64,000 nucleotides of DNA from Eubacterium sp. (GTDB taxonomy: Bacteria > Bacillota > Clostridia > Lachnospirales > Lachnospiraceae): the NCBI GenBank assembly GCA_024681515.1, contig JAILAR010000006.1, positions 40,153 through 104,152 on the forward strand, in the 5' to 3' direction. Below the pieces are notes generated by a model. It was given only the letters and a program-made list of their open reading frames with translations. It did no database searches and had not been told where the DNA came from. Both the position numbers and the translations under genes were made by a program. The number at the start of each line of letters is the position of its first letter. Within the stretch, counting starts at the first letter, position 1. Positions 1 to 7,251 of this stretch are shown one piece after another.

Positions 1-780
1 CCGGAGGATATGCGGTATACGCTGGGCTTTTTTCCGTGGGTGGGTATCCTGCTGGGAGCTCTGGAATATATTACGTTTCGTTTTCTGCCGGTTCCTGCGG
101 TCGCAAAGGCGCTGGTGATGGCGGTGCTTCCGCTGATCATTACCGGTGGGATCCATGTGGATGGATTCATGGATACGGCGGATGCGTTTCATTCCTACGG
201 GGATCGGGAGAAGAAACTGAAGATCCTGTCCGATCCGCACATCGGAGCCTTTGCGGTGATCCGCATGCTGATCCTGGCGGGACTGTATCTGGCTGGACTT
301 GTGGTCATCACTCAGGGAACGGGAAGCAACGGTATATTGCAAATCTATATCGGTGCAGCGGCAGATGTGCAGCTGCAGCGGGAGATCGGTTTCGTCTTTG
401 CAGGGACATTTATCCTCAGCAGAGTTGCATCGGGGATCCTGGTCCTTACGCAGCCGTCAGCGAAGAAAGACGGAATGGTAGCGGATCTGAAATCCGGTGT
501 GGATGGATCCAGCACCGGGGGAAAAGCACAGTACATGAAGGGGAATATGATCCTCCTCGTGGGAATGGGGCTGTTGGTCGGGATCGCAGGTTTGATCATT
601 TCGCCGCTCATGATGACCATGGCGCTTCTGGCCATGGTCTTTACCACCGGCTGGTTTTTGTTTGGGAGAATACGTCCTCTCGGAGGGATCACCGGAGATC
701 TGGCGGGGTGGTACCTTTCCGTCAGTGAATGTGCCATGCTCCTCGCTATCGCGGCAGAGTGCTGTGCTTACAGGATCTGA
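1..780 (+). CDS. cobS: Adenosylcobinamide-GDP ribazoletransferase (CobS), 5' end cut by window
   Basis: CobS is the membrane enzyme that joins adenosylcobinamide-GDP and alpha-ribazole to give adenosylcobalamin (or its 5'-phosphate). The frame is open from base 1 and reads Pro-Glu-Asp before the Met at 10, so the gene starts before the window; the first roughly 40 residues of the family are missing. Visible family features are the GGIHVDGFMDTADAF motif with its acidic metal-binding residues, the following SDPHIGAFAV motif, and several hydrophobic segments through to the C-terminus. It heads the run of cobalamin genes and is followed by a CobU-like gene, as is common. Identification is firm; only the N-terminus is unknown. 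Confidence 0.95.
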   Translation, partial: PEDMRYTLGFFPWVGILLGALEYITFRFLPVPAVAKALVMAVLPLIITGGIHVDGFMDTADAFHSYGDREKKLKILSDPHIGAFAVIRMLILAGLYLAGLVVITQGTGSNGILQIYIGAAADVQLQREIGFVFAGTFILSRVASGILVLTQPSAKKDGMVADLKSGVDGSSTGGKAQYMKGNMILLVGMGLLVGIAGLIISPLMMTMALLAMVFTTGWFLFGRIRPLGGITGDLAGWYLSVSECAMLLAIAAECCAYRI

Positions 781-810
781 ACCGGAAAATGTCAGGTTAT
801 AGAATATGCG

Positions 811-1188
811 ATGGGAGCATTGCTGAGCACCGGCCTTTGTATTAAGGGGATTGGTCTCCGGAAGGATAAAACAACCAGGCTGTACCGCAGCGTTCATGAT
901 CGCCTGATGAATGAGGGCGTGATGTGCATCGGCTATATCGCGTCTATGAATCTGGTGAAGAAGGAGTCTCACCCGGTGGCGGAAGCATTCCTGATCGTGG
1001 CGGATCAACGGTATGTCAATCAGGACAAGAATTACTACAATTACACCGTGGTATACATGGATCCGGATCATAATGAGAAAACGACGGAGACCTACCTTGT
1101 TGCAAACCCGAAGGAGTCTTACGTGGGAAAAAGGTGTACGGTTTATGTGAGTGAAGGTAAGGCGATCGTGGATGCCATCGAAAGATAG
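811..1188 (+). CDS. Small hypothetical protein, DUF3592-like
   Basis: This 125-residue protein sits 30 bases after cobS in the same frame. The ATG at 811 is the first possible start after the cobS stop, but no good Shine-Dalgarno sequence precedes it. The C-terminal half (YNYTVVYMDPDHNEKTTETY, then VGKRCTVYVSEGKA) resembles the beta-rich part of DUF3592-type proteins, where a Y-x-Y-x-V-x-Y strand is followed by a vG-x-x-v-x-V-Y strand. No clear membrane helix is present. Its place between cobS and the CobU-like gene suggests co-transcription but gives no functional clue. The family resemblance is my own pattern match and is tentative. Confidence 0.6.
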   Translation: MGALLSTGLCIKGIGLRKDKTTRLYRSVHDRLMNEGVMCIGYIASMNLVKKESHPVAEAFLIVADQRYVNQDKNYYNYTVVYMDPDHNEKTTETYLVANPKESYVGKRCTVYVSEGKAIVDAIER

Positions 1189-1225
1189 GATTGTATAGAT
1201 GAGACTGTGAGAAAGGGATCATGGG

Positions 1226-1591
1226 ATGATATTTTTTGTCGGAGGAAAGGCACAGGGAAAGCAGGCGGCTGTGCGTGCAAAATACGGAGCGGAGTGCGAC
1301 GTGTGGATGTATCCGGAAAAACTGCTCCGGGAAAGGCTTCGGAGCAAAAGGGCAGATCAGTTTCAGGAGATCCCGGCAATTGTGGAAGAGATCATGGATA
1401 TGATCCGTGCGTCGGAGGAGCCGGACCGGCCGCTGGTGGTTGTGTCTGAGCTTGTGGGCTGCGGCGTGATCCCGACAGATCCGATGCAGGAAATGTACCG
1501 CGAGACAGTGGGGCGTCTGCAGGTGAAACTTGCCGAGCGGGCAACGGAAGTCTGGCGCGTTACCTGCGGTATAATGGAGCGTCTGAAATAA
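1226..1591 (+). CDS. Short CobU-like protein (adenosylcobinamide kinase/guanylyltransferase family)
   Basis: CobU phosphorylates adenosylcobinamide and then transfers GMP to it, just before the CobS step. This version is only 121 residues, against about 180 in the usual enzyme. It keeps an N-terminal nucleotide-binding loop, GGKAQGKQ at residues 6-13, but Gln replaces the Ser/Thr expected after the Lys. It also keeps the C-terminal block VVVSELVGCGVIPTDPMQEMYRETVGRLQ, which matches the NEVGxGIVP...R..GR.NQ block of CobU. The central region with the guanylylated His of standard CobU appears to be missing. The start at 1226 has an AAGGG sequence 8 bases upstream. It may be a reduced or partial-function CobU; a full-length one could lie elsewhere. 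Confidence 0.7.
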   Translation: MIFFVGGKAQGKQAAVRAKYGAECDVWMYPEKLLRERLRSKRADQFQEIPAIVEEIMDMIRASEEPDRPLVVVSELVGCGVIPTDPMQEMYRETVGRLQVKLAERATEVWRVTCGIMERLK

Positions 1592-1608
1592 TCGAGGAGG
1601 TTTAAATT

Positions 1609-1965
1609 ATGAAGATTCGACCGAAAAAAGCGATGCTGATCGGACTGGCATCTTCTGTTCTTTTCAGTACAGCCGGCTGTGTGAGAAACGGTGAGACGGA
1701 TACGGAGGAACCGAAGACAGCGACTACGGAGAATAATATTCCGGCAGGGGTTTACGGACCGCCGGAAGTATTTACGGAGACACCGACAGTGGAGGATAAC
1801 GAGCTTCCGGATGTTTATGGCCCACCTGAGGCATTTACGGAGGCACCTGCCGTAGATGATAATGAAGTGCCGACGGTCTACGGTCCTCCGGAAGCATTTA
1901 CGGAGGCAATGACAGTAGAAGATAATGAACTTCCGGATGTCTACGGTCCGCCGGAGGATTTTTAA
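1609..1965 (+). CDS. VYGPPE-repeat lipoprotein, probable radical SAM substrate
   Basis: This 118-residue protein has a lipoprotein signal (basic N-terminus, hydrophobic core, lipobox TAGC with Cys24) and is expected on the outer face of the membrane. After a short Thr/Glu-rich spacer come four YGPPE motifs whose Tyr residues are at 49, 70, 91 and 112, an exact 21-residue period; units read roughly VYGPPEAFTEAPTVEDNELPD, and the last ends the protein at VYGPPEDF. A strong AGGAGG precedes the ATG. The stop is two bases before the start of a radical SAM/SPASM gene whose Shine-Dalgarno lies inside the last repeat, so the two are translationally coupled. I infer that the repeats are the modified substrate; the modification itself is not visible. 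Confidence 0.8.
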   Translation: MKIRPKKAMLIGLASSVLFSTAGCVRNGETDTEEPKTATTENNIPAGVYGPPEVFTETPTVEDNELPDVYGPPEAFTEAPAVDDNEVPTVYGPPEAFTEAMTVEDNELPDVYGPPEDF

Positions 1966-1967
1966 AA

Positions 1968-3065
1968 ATGACGAAGAGAGAGATCAAACTTGCCAATTTA
2001 AATACGCTGGCGGATCATCAGGAACAGCTCTGCAGGAAACCACAGCTGCGGCAGCTATTCTTTGAGCTGACATTACGCTGCAATGAAGCCTGTTTTCACT
2101 GTGGCAGCAGCTGCGCGTCCAATCGCCCCGACGGGCTTCCTCTGGCGAAACTGAAAGAGATCCTGGATGAAGTGAAGGAGAATTTCGGAACGGGCGTAAG
2201 GATCGCACTGACCGGAGGAGAACCGTTACTGTATCCGGATTTCTTTGCATTCACGGAATACATTCATGAACAGGGCTTTCGCTGGGGGATGACCAGCAAT
2301 GCCACGCTGATCACGAAGGAGGTTGCAAAGCATCTTCGGGATACGGGAATGACCGGAATATCCGTCAGCATCGACGGACGCAGGGAAACCCATGACCGTT
2401 ACCGGAACTATCCGGGCGGATATGATCTGGCGATGGAAGGACTGCAGAACCTGATCGAAGTCAGCGGGCAGGACGAGCCCGCCGACAAGCCGGGGATCGA
2501 CGCCATCATGGTGACCACCGTTGTAAATCACGAGAATATCCGTGAGATCCCTGCACTCTTCGATATCTTCGATCACATGGATATCAACGAATGGCGGCTT
2601 ACCGGAATCGAACCCATCGGTCGGGCGCTGAATTTCCCGGACATGCTTCTCACACCGGAGGATAACCGCTGGCTGATGGAATATATCAAAGAGAAGCGGA
2701 GACAGAAACTTCCGGTGGAATACTCCTGCTGCCATTTCCTGGGACTGGATTATGAGGCGGAGGTCCGGGACTGGTATTTCCTTTGCAATGCCGGGATCTA
2801 TGTTGCTTCGATCATGGAGAACGGGGATGTGGGCGCCTGTCTGGATGTCCCGCGGAACGATGTGTCTGTCCAGGGAAATGTTCTGAATGATTCTTTTACA
2901 CGGATCTGGAATGAGGAGTTCGCGTTCTATCGCACACCCCTTTCCGAACGAAATGAGAAGTGTAAAGAATGTCCGGAGAAACGCTTCTGCCGCGGAGGCT
3001 CCTATCACAGCTGGAACTTTGAGAAGGAAAAGCCGAGAGTCTGTTTCAAGGATGTATTGTTCTAG
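1968..3065 (+). CDS. Radical SAM/SPASM peptide-maturase-like protein
   Basis: This is a 365-residue radical SAM enzyme. Cys38, Cys42 and Cys45 form the CNEACFHC (CX3CX2C) motif that binds the 4Fe-4S/SAM cluster; ALTGGEPLLYPD is the glycine-rich SAM-binding motif. The C-terminal third has the SPASM pattern of auxiliary-cluster cysteines: CC near residue 250, FLCNAG, GACLD, then CKECPEKRFCRGG and a final Cys near the C-terminus. Such enzymes usually modify ribosomal peptides or proteins. GGAGG at 1953-1957 inside the upstream lipoprotein gene is the ribosome-binding site. The tight coupling to the VYGPPE-repeat lipoprotein makes that protein the likely substrate. No B12-binding domain is seen despite the cobalamin-gene context. 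Confidence 0.9.
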   Translation: MTKREIKLANLNTLADHQEQLCRKPQLRQLFFELTLRCNEACFHCGSSCASNRPDGLPLAKLKEILDEVKENFGTGVRIALTGGEPLLYPDFFAFTEYIHEQGFRWGMTSNATLITKEVAKHLRDTGMTGISVSIDGRRETHDRYRNYPGGYDLAMEGLQNLIEVSGQDEPADKPGIDAIMVTTVVNHENIREIPALFDIFDHMDINEWRLTGIEPIGRALNFPDMLLTPEDNRWLMEYIKEKRRQKLPVEYSCCHFLGLDYEAEVRDWYFLCNAGIYVASIMENGDVGACLDVPRNDVSVQGNVLNDSFTRIWNEEFAFYRTPLSERNEKCKECPEKRFCRGGSYHSWNFEKEKPRVCFKDVLF

Positions 3066-3089
3066 GAGAGGCTTACATGGGGATCGATT

Positions 3090-4088
3090 ATGCTTCCTGA
3101 ATGGTTAAAATATCATATCATCGCACTGGGGATCGGCGTCCTGCTGGATCTTCTGGTCGGCGATCCGGAGTGGCTGCCGCATCCGATCCGCTGGATGGGG
3201 AGTCTGATCGCAGATCTGGAAGAAAAATGGAACAAGTCCGCTTTGTCCGCGGAGGAACGGCGGAGGCGGGGAAAACGGATGGTGAGTACGGTTCTGATCC
3301 TGACGGTGATGTACAGCGGTGCGGCAGTATTTCCGGCGTACTATATCCATCCGTGGATCGGCGTGGCAGTGGAGGCCGTTCTGTCTGCGTATATGCTGGC
3401 GGCACGTTCCCTGGCAAAGGAAAGCAGCAATGTGGCAAAGGCACTGGAGACGGAGGGACTGGAAGCCGGACGGATGGCGGTGGCCCGGATCGTGGGACGT
3501 GAAACGGCCCGCCTGGACAAGCCGGGGGTGATCCGTGCAGCGGTGGAGACGGTGGCGGAAAATGCCTCCGACGGTGTGATCGCTCCGTTTTTTTATCTGC
3601 TGATCGGCGGACCGGTCCTGGGATGTGCATATAAGGCTGTAAATACCATGGATTCTATGGTAGGTTATAAGAGTGAGCGGTATATCGATTTCGGACGGGC
3701 AGCGGCAAGGCTGGACGATGTGCTGAACTACATTCCGGCAAGGCTGACAGGCGGGCTGCTGACACTGGCGGCGGTATTTCTGCCGGGCTGCAGTGCAGGA
3801 GATTCCGTAAGGATCCGCCGAAGAGATGCAAAGAAGAGTACCAGTCTGAACTCCGGCGTTCCCGAAGCCACCGTGGCAGGCGCGCTGGGTGTGGAACTGC
3901 TGGGCGATGCATATTACCATGGAGAACTGGTGCATAAGCCGAAGATCGGAGATCTAAGGCGCGAGATCTGCACGGAAGATATCGGAAGGACCAACCGGAT
4001 GATGTTTCTTGCGGAAGGATTGCTGATCATACTGGTGGGGTTGCTCACAGTGATCGCGGTGATTGCCATAGGTGCGGTGGTGTCCTGA
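3090..4088 (+). CDS. cbiB: Adenosylcobinamide-phosphate synthase (CbiB)
   Basis: CbiB is the integral membrane enzyme that attaches aminopropanol phosphate (or aminopropanol) to adenosylcobyric acid. The 332-residue protein shows the family signature LLDLLVGDPEWLPHPIRWMG near the N-terminus, VAENASDGVIAPFFYLLIGG with AYKAVNTMDSMVGYK in the middle, and multiple membrane segments including a C-terminal one. The Met at 3090 is chosen because an earlier ATG at 3076 runs into a stop after seven codons. It lies 24 bases after the radical SAM gene. CobD further downstream provides the aminopropanol phosphate, so the two work in the same branch of the pathway. Confidence 0.95.
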   Translation: MLPEWLKYHIIALGIGVLLDLLVGDPEWLPHPIRWMGSLIADLEEKWNKSALSAEERRRRGKRMVSTVLILTVMYSGAAVFPAYYIHPWIGVAVEAVLSAYMLAARSLAKESSNVAKALETEGLEAGRMAVARIVGRETARLDKPGVIRAAVETVAENASDGVIAPFFYLLIGGPVLGCAYKAVNTMDSMVGYKSERYIDFGRAAARLDDVLNYIPARLTGGLLTLAAVFLPGCSAGDSVRIRRRDAKKSTSLNSGVPEATVAGALGVELLGDAYYHGELVHKPKIGDLRREICTEDIGRTNRMMFLAEGLLIILVGLLTVIAVIAIGAVVS

Positions 4089-4234
4089 ATGTGGGAGACA
4101 TGAACATGCCCTGCGACAAAACCGGCATGAAATCGATATAACAAGCATGAAAATGATAGAGTTTTATAAAATCATCCGTTATTATGAACGGGAAGAAGAG
4201 GGATAGAATTTTTCCGAAAGGGTAGGGAGAAAGC

Positions 4235-5758
4235 ATGAAAAAACGTCATTTATCTAAGGCATTGATCCTGACTGCGGCGCTGGGTATGGTGATGACCGGC
4301 TGCGGAAAGGACGAGCAAAGCACCAGCGGACAGGCGACGGAAGCTGACACACAGGCAACTACCGTGGAAATGCTGACAGAGAATCTGGAAGTTCCTACGG
4401 ACGGACCGAAGGAGGTAGATACGGAAATGCCAACAGAGATCGTAACAGAAGAGCCGGGTGTGGAACCGGCACAGACGGTGATCACCGGTGTACCGGAAGG
4501 TTACACCCTGGTCTGGGAGGACAACTTTGACGGGACCGAGCTGAATGAGGCAGACTGGAATTATGAAGAGCATGAGGTTGGCTGGGTCAACCATGAGCTG
4601 CAGGAGTACATCCCCAGTTCGGAATATGCTTACGTTGAGGACGGCAACCTGGTCATCAAACCGGTGAAGGAAGTAAATGCAGACGGCAGTGTGCATTACA
4701 TCTCCGGCCGTGTGAATACCCAGAACAAGCATGACATCAAGTACGGATGGATCGAAGCACGTCTGAAGGTGCCGCAGGGCAAGGGCTTCCTGCCGGCATT
4801 CTGGATGATGCCGAAGGATGAGGACTATTACGGTCAGTGGCCGAAGTGCGGCGAGATCGATATCATGGAAGTGCTGGGCAACAACATCGGCACCAACTAC
4901 GGAACTCTCCATTTCGGAGAACCCCATAAGCAGCAGCAGGGCAGCATCACCCTTCCCGAAGGGGATTTTGCAAATGAATATCATACCTACGCCATCGAAT
5001 GGAATCCGGGCGTGATCCGCTGGTATGTGGACGGCGTTCAGTATTATGAGACCAGCGACTGGTTCTCTGCACTGGACGGGGAAGAGCGGGCATATCCGGC
5101 ACCCTTCAACCAGCCGTTCCATGTGATCCTGAACGTTGCAGTCGGCGGCGACTGGCCGGGCGATCCGGATCCGGACCTGGTATTCGATGAGAAGACCTGC
5201 ATGTATGTGGATTATGTCCGCATGTATCGTAAGAGAAATTACAACGAAAATGTAACCAAGCCGGTTCGTGAGATGGTTTGGAAGGAAGCGGATGCTACCG
5301 GTAACTTTGTAACTAACGGTGACTTTGCGGAAGCAGAGGATCTGACGGATGATACAAACTGGAAGTTCCTGGAGCTGAACGATGGTAAGGGTTCTGCAGA
5401 GATCAAGGACGGCGAGATCATCATCAAGACCGATAACTTCGGTACGGAAGAATACTCCATCCAGCTGGTACAGCCAGGCATGCCGATGATGCAGGGCAAG
5501 AGATACAAGTTCTCCTTCGAAGCATATGCGGATGAAGAACGCCAGATGAAGCCGGCCGTAACCGCACCGCTGGCAGACTGGATCCGGTACTTCCCGGATA
5601 CGCCGGTGAAGCTGACCAAGGACTGGCAGACCTTTGAGTTCGAGTTTGAAATGAAGGACAAGGACGACGACAGCGGACGTGTAGAGTTCAACATGGGCAA
5701 CCAGGGAAGTACGGCTACAATCCATATCAGGAATGTAAGACTTGAAGAAGTACAGTAA
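4235..5758 (+). CDS. Glycoside hydrolase family 16 lipoprotein with C-terminal carbohydrate-binding module
   Basis: A 507-residue secreted beta-glucanase (laminarinase/lichenase type). Residues 1-23 are a lipoprotein signal ending in TGC (Cys23), followed by a Thr/Glu-rich linker to about residue 85. The GH16 fold covers roughly 90-335, with the catalytic motif EIDIME: Glu207 nucleophile, Asp209 assistant, Glu212 acid/base. WYVDGVQYYE and the closing DYVRMYR strand are also typical. Residues about 355-505 look like a CBM4/9-type jelly roll (NFVTNGDFAE...SIQLVQPG...IRNVRLEEVQ). GGGAGAAAGC precedes the ATG. It is followed by a cytosolic GH5 gene, so the pair probably degrades beta-glucan outside and its oligomers inside. 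Confidence 0.93.
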   Translation: MKKRHLSKALILTAALGMVMTGCGKDEQSTSGQATEADTQATTVEMLTENLEVPTDGPKEVDTEMPTEIVTEEPGVEPAQTVITGVPEGYTLVWEDNFDGTELNEADWNYEEHEVGWVNHELQEYIPSSEYAYVEDGNLVIKPVKEVNADGSVHYISGRVNTQNKHDIKYGWIEARLKVPQGKGFLPAFWMMPKDEDYYGQWPKCGEIDIMEVLGNNIGTNYGTLHFGEPHKQQQGSITLPEGDFANEYHTYAIEWNPGVIRWYVDGVQYYETSDWFSALDGEERAYPAPFNQPFHVILNVAVGGDWPGDPDPDLVFDEKTCMYVDYVRMYRKRNYNENVTKPVREMVWKEADATGNFVTNGDFAEAEDLTDDTNWKFLELNDGKGSAEIKDGEIIIKTDNFGTEEYSIQLVQPGMPMMQGKRYKFSFEAYADEERQMKPAVTAPLADWIRYFPDTPVKLTKDWQTFEFEFEMKDKDDDSGRVEFNMGNQGSTATIHIRNVRLEEVQ

Positions 5759-5785
5759 GTACGGATGCATGTCTCTTCAATCTGT

Positions 5786-5967
5786 CCATTCGACGAGGCA
5801 CTATATGGGAATGGCCACGCAATTTGCGCGGGCAGTGAGCCATGCGGACGTGCTTGCACGTCCATATGGCGAGCGCCGCGACATCGCGCGAAGCGCGAAC
5901 GCGAGTCGGTCCGAGAAAAGCATCTGTGGCCAGGCCATAGTGCCGAGGACAATTTGCGCGGGCAGTG
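5786..5967. repeat. Composite inverted/direct repeat element between the glucanase genes
   Basis: This intergenic block has structure. An arm near 5795-5819 (ggcactat...ggccac) is inverted near 5929-5946 (gtggcc...atagtgcc). Each arm is followed by the same 18-nt direct repeat, caatttgcgcgggcagtg, at 5820-5837 and 5950-5967. Between them lie perfect hairpins GGACGTGC/GCACGTCC (5846-5863) and TCGCGC-GAA-GCGCGA (5884-5898). The left 25 nt match 57482-57506 with about three differences. It precedes a good promoter. It may be a small non-autonomous element or a long RNA hairpin; I do not recognise a named family. Confidence 0.6.
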
Positions 5968-5985
5968 TGTGAAGTATAGAATGAT

Positions 5986-6014
5986 TTGAGAAAAAATGAC
6001 AAGTATGGTACTAT
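5986..6014 (+). promoter_or_regulatory. Sigma-A-type promoter for the GH5 gene
   Basis: TTGAGA at 5986-5991 and TACTAT at 6009-6014 are separated by 17 bases. It lies just downstream of the repeat element and about 40 bases before the GH5 start, so GH5 can be transcribed independently of GH16. Confidence 0.6.
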
Positions 6015-6054
6015 AGATGCATGATTGAATTACGGATGATCGGAGGATACATCG

Positions 6055-7095
6055 ATGAGAGAATTTGCAGGCTATCAGCATGGAATCGATCTGGGCGGCT
6101 GGCTCTCCCAGTGTGACCATTCGCAGGAACGCTATGACACCTTTATCACCAAGGACGATCTGGCGGTTGTGAAGTCCTGGGGACTGGATCATGTCCGCGT
6201 ACCGGTAGACTATAATTTGGTGGAAGATGCTGAGGGAAACTACAAGGAGGAAGGCTTTGAACGTCTTGAGACGGTGATCGGCTGGTGCAGAGAGTACGGT
6301 CTCAATATGATCCTGGATCTGCACAAGACCTTCGGCTTCTCCTTTGACAGCGGGGAGCACGAGTTCGGGTTCTTTGAAAATGAATCCTATCAGGAGCGTT
6401 TCTACCGCTTGTGGGAGCAGTTCGCGAAGCGCTTTGGAAAGTACAGTGATCATCTGGCATTTGAGCTTCTGAATGAAGTGACGGAGAAGAGATTCAGTGA
6501 CGAGTGGAATCGGATCTCCACGGTCTGCATCGGGAAGATCCGCGCCTATGCACCGGACATCTGGATCCTGCTGGGCGGATATTACAACAACAGCATCGAG
6601 TCCCTTCCGGATCTGGCCATGCCGGTGGATGACAGGATCGTTTACAACTTCCACTGCTATGAACCGCTGGTGTTCACACATCAGGGCGCTCATTGGGTGG
6701 ATGGAATGAATACGGAGTTCCGTATGCCGTTTGATTGCACATACGGACAGTATCTCGAGTATTCCATGAAGTATCTGGACTGCTATCGCGATCTGGAAGA
6801 GACCGCGTTCTCCGGATTCGATAAGGAGCAGATGGTCGGACCCCGTTATTTTGAGAAAATGGTGGAGAATGCGGTTCGTGTTGCCGAAGAACGAAATGTT
6901 CCGCTGTATTGCGGCGAGTATGGAGTGATCGACCGGATCACGCCGGAGGATGCACTGCGTTGGTACAAGATGATCACGGCCTGCTACGATAAGTTCGGCA
7001 TCGGCCGCGCTGCATGGACTTATCGCGAGATGGACTTCGGCATCGTGGATGCACGCATGGACAGTGTTCGGGACGAGCTGGTGAAGCTGCTGTAA
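6055..7095 (+). CDS. Cytoplasmic glycoside hydrolase family 5 (endoglucanase-like)
   Basis: A 346-residue (beta/alpha)8-barrel hydrolase without signal peptide, so probably intracellular. Family features are HGIDLGGWLSQ at the N-terminus, WGLDHVRVPVDY, LNMILDLHK, the acid/base motif AFELLNEV (Glu141), YNFHCYEPL, and the nucleophile motif LYCGEYGVID (Glu288), with WTYREMDFG after it. A GGAGG sequence (6042-6046) precedes the ATG. It likely cleaves oligosaccharides imported after extracellular attack by the adjacent GH16 lipoprotein. It has its own promoter and is followed by a rho-independent terminator, forming a separate unit inside the cobalamin region. The exact substrate (cello-, xylo- or mixed-linkage oligomers) cannot be read from the sequence. 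Confidence 0.92.
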   Translation: MREFAGYQHGIDLGGWLSQCDHSQERYDTFITKDDLAVVKSWGLDHVRVPVDYNLVEDAEGNYKEEGFERLETVIGWCREYGLNMILDLHKTFGFSFDSGEHEFGFFENESYQERFYRLWEQFAKRFGKYSDHLAFELLNEVTEKRFSDEWNRISTVCIGKIRAYAPDIWILLGGYYNNSIESLPDLAMPVDDRIVYNFHCYEPLVFTHQGAHWVDGMNTEFRMPFDCTYGQYLEYSMKYLDCYRDLEETAFSGFDKEQMVGPRYFEKMVENAVRVAEERNVPLYCGEYGVIDRITPEDALRWYKMITACYDKFGIGRAAWTYREMDFGIVDARMDSVRDELVKLL

Positions 7096-7135
7096 GCAGA
7101 TAGAAAGCCGGAATAAAAGATAACGGAAAAGGAAA

Positions 7136-7176
7136 CGTTTTCGGTGGATTCTCATTGAAAACGATTCTTTTTTTTT
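7136..7176 (+). terminator. Rho-independent terminator after the GH5 gene
   Basis: CGTTTTC at 7136-7142 pairs with GAAAACG at 7157-7163 and is followed by a run of nine or more T. It ends the GH5 transcript just before the cobD promoter. Confidence 0.8.
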
Positions 7177-7177
7177 G

Positions 7178-7206
7178 TTGTGTTTACCGCTGAAAAAAGA
7201 TATAAT
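7178..7206 (+). promoter_or_regulatory. Sigma-A-type promoter upstream of cobD
   Basis: TATAAT at 7201-7206 is a perfect -10 box; TTGTGT at 7178-7183 is a partial -35 at 17-base spacing. It directly follows the GH5 terminator, so a new transcript for cobD, cbiC and probably later cbi genes starts here. No cobalamin riboswitch fits in the 45-base leader. Confidence 0.6.
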
Positions 7207-7251
7207 TTTATTATCTATTGCCTTAAATACGGCGGAAACTGAGGAGCGATC

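Noticed and set aside
7096..7251. Cobalamin riboswitch ahead of cobD
   Set aside because: The region holds a terminator and a promoter with only about 45 bases of leader, too short for a riboswitch; no B12-box-like sequence was seen.
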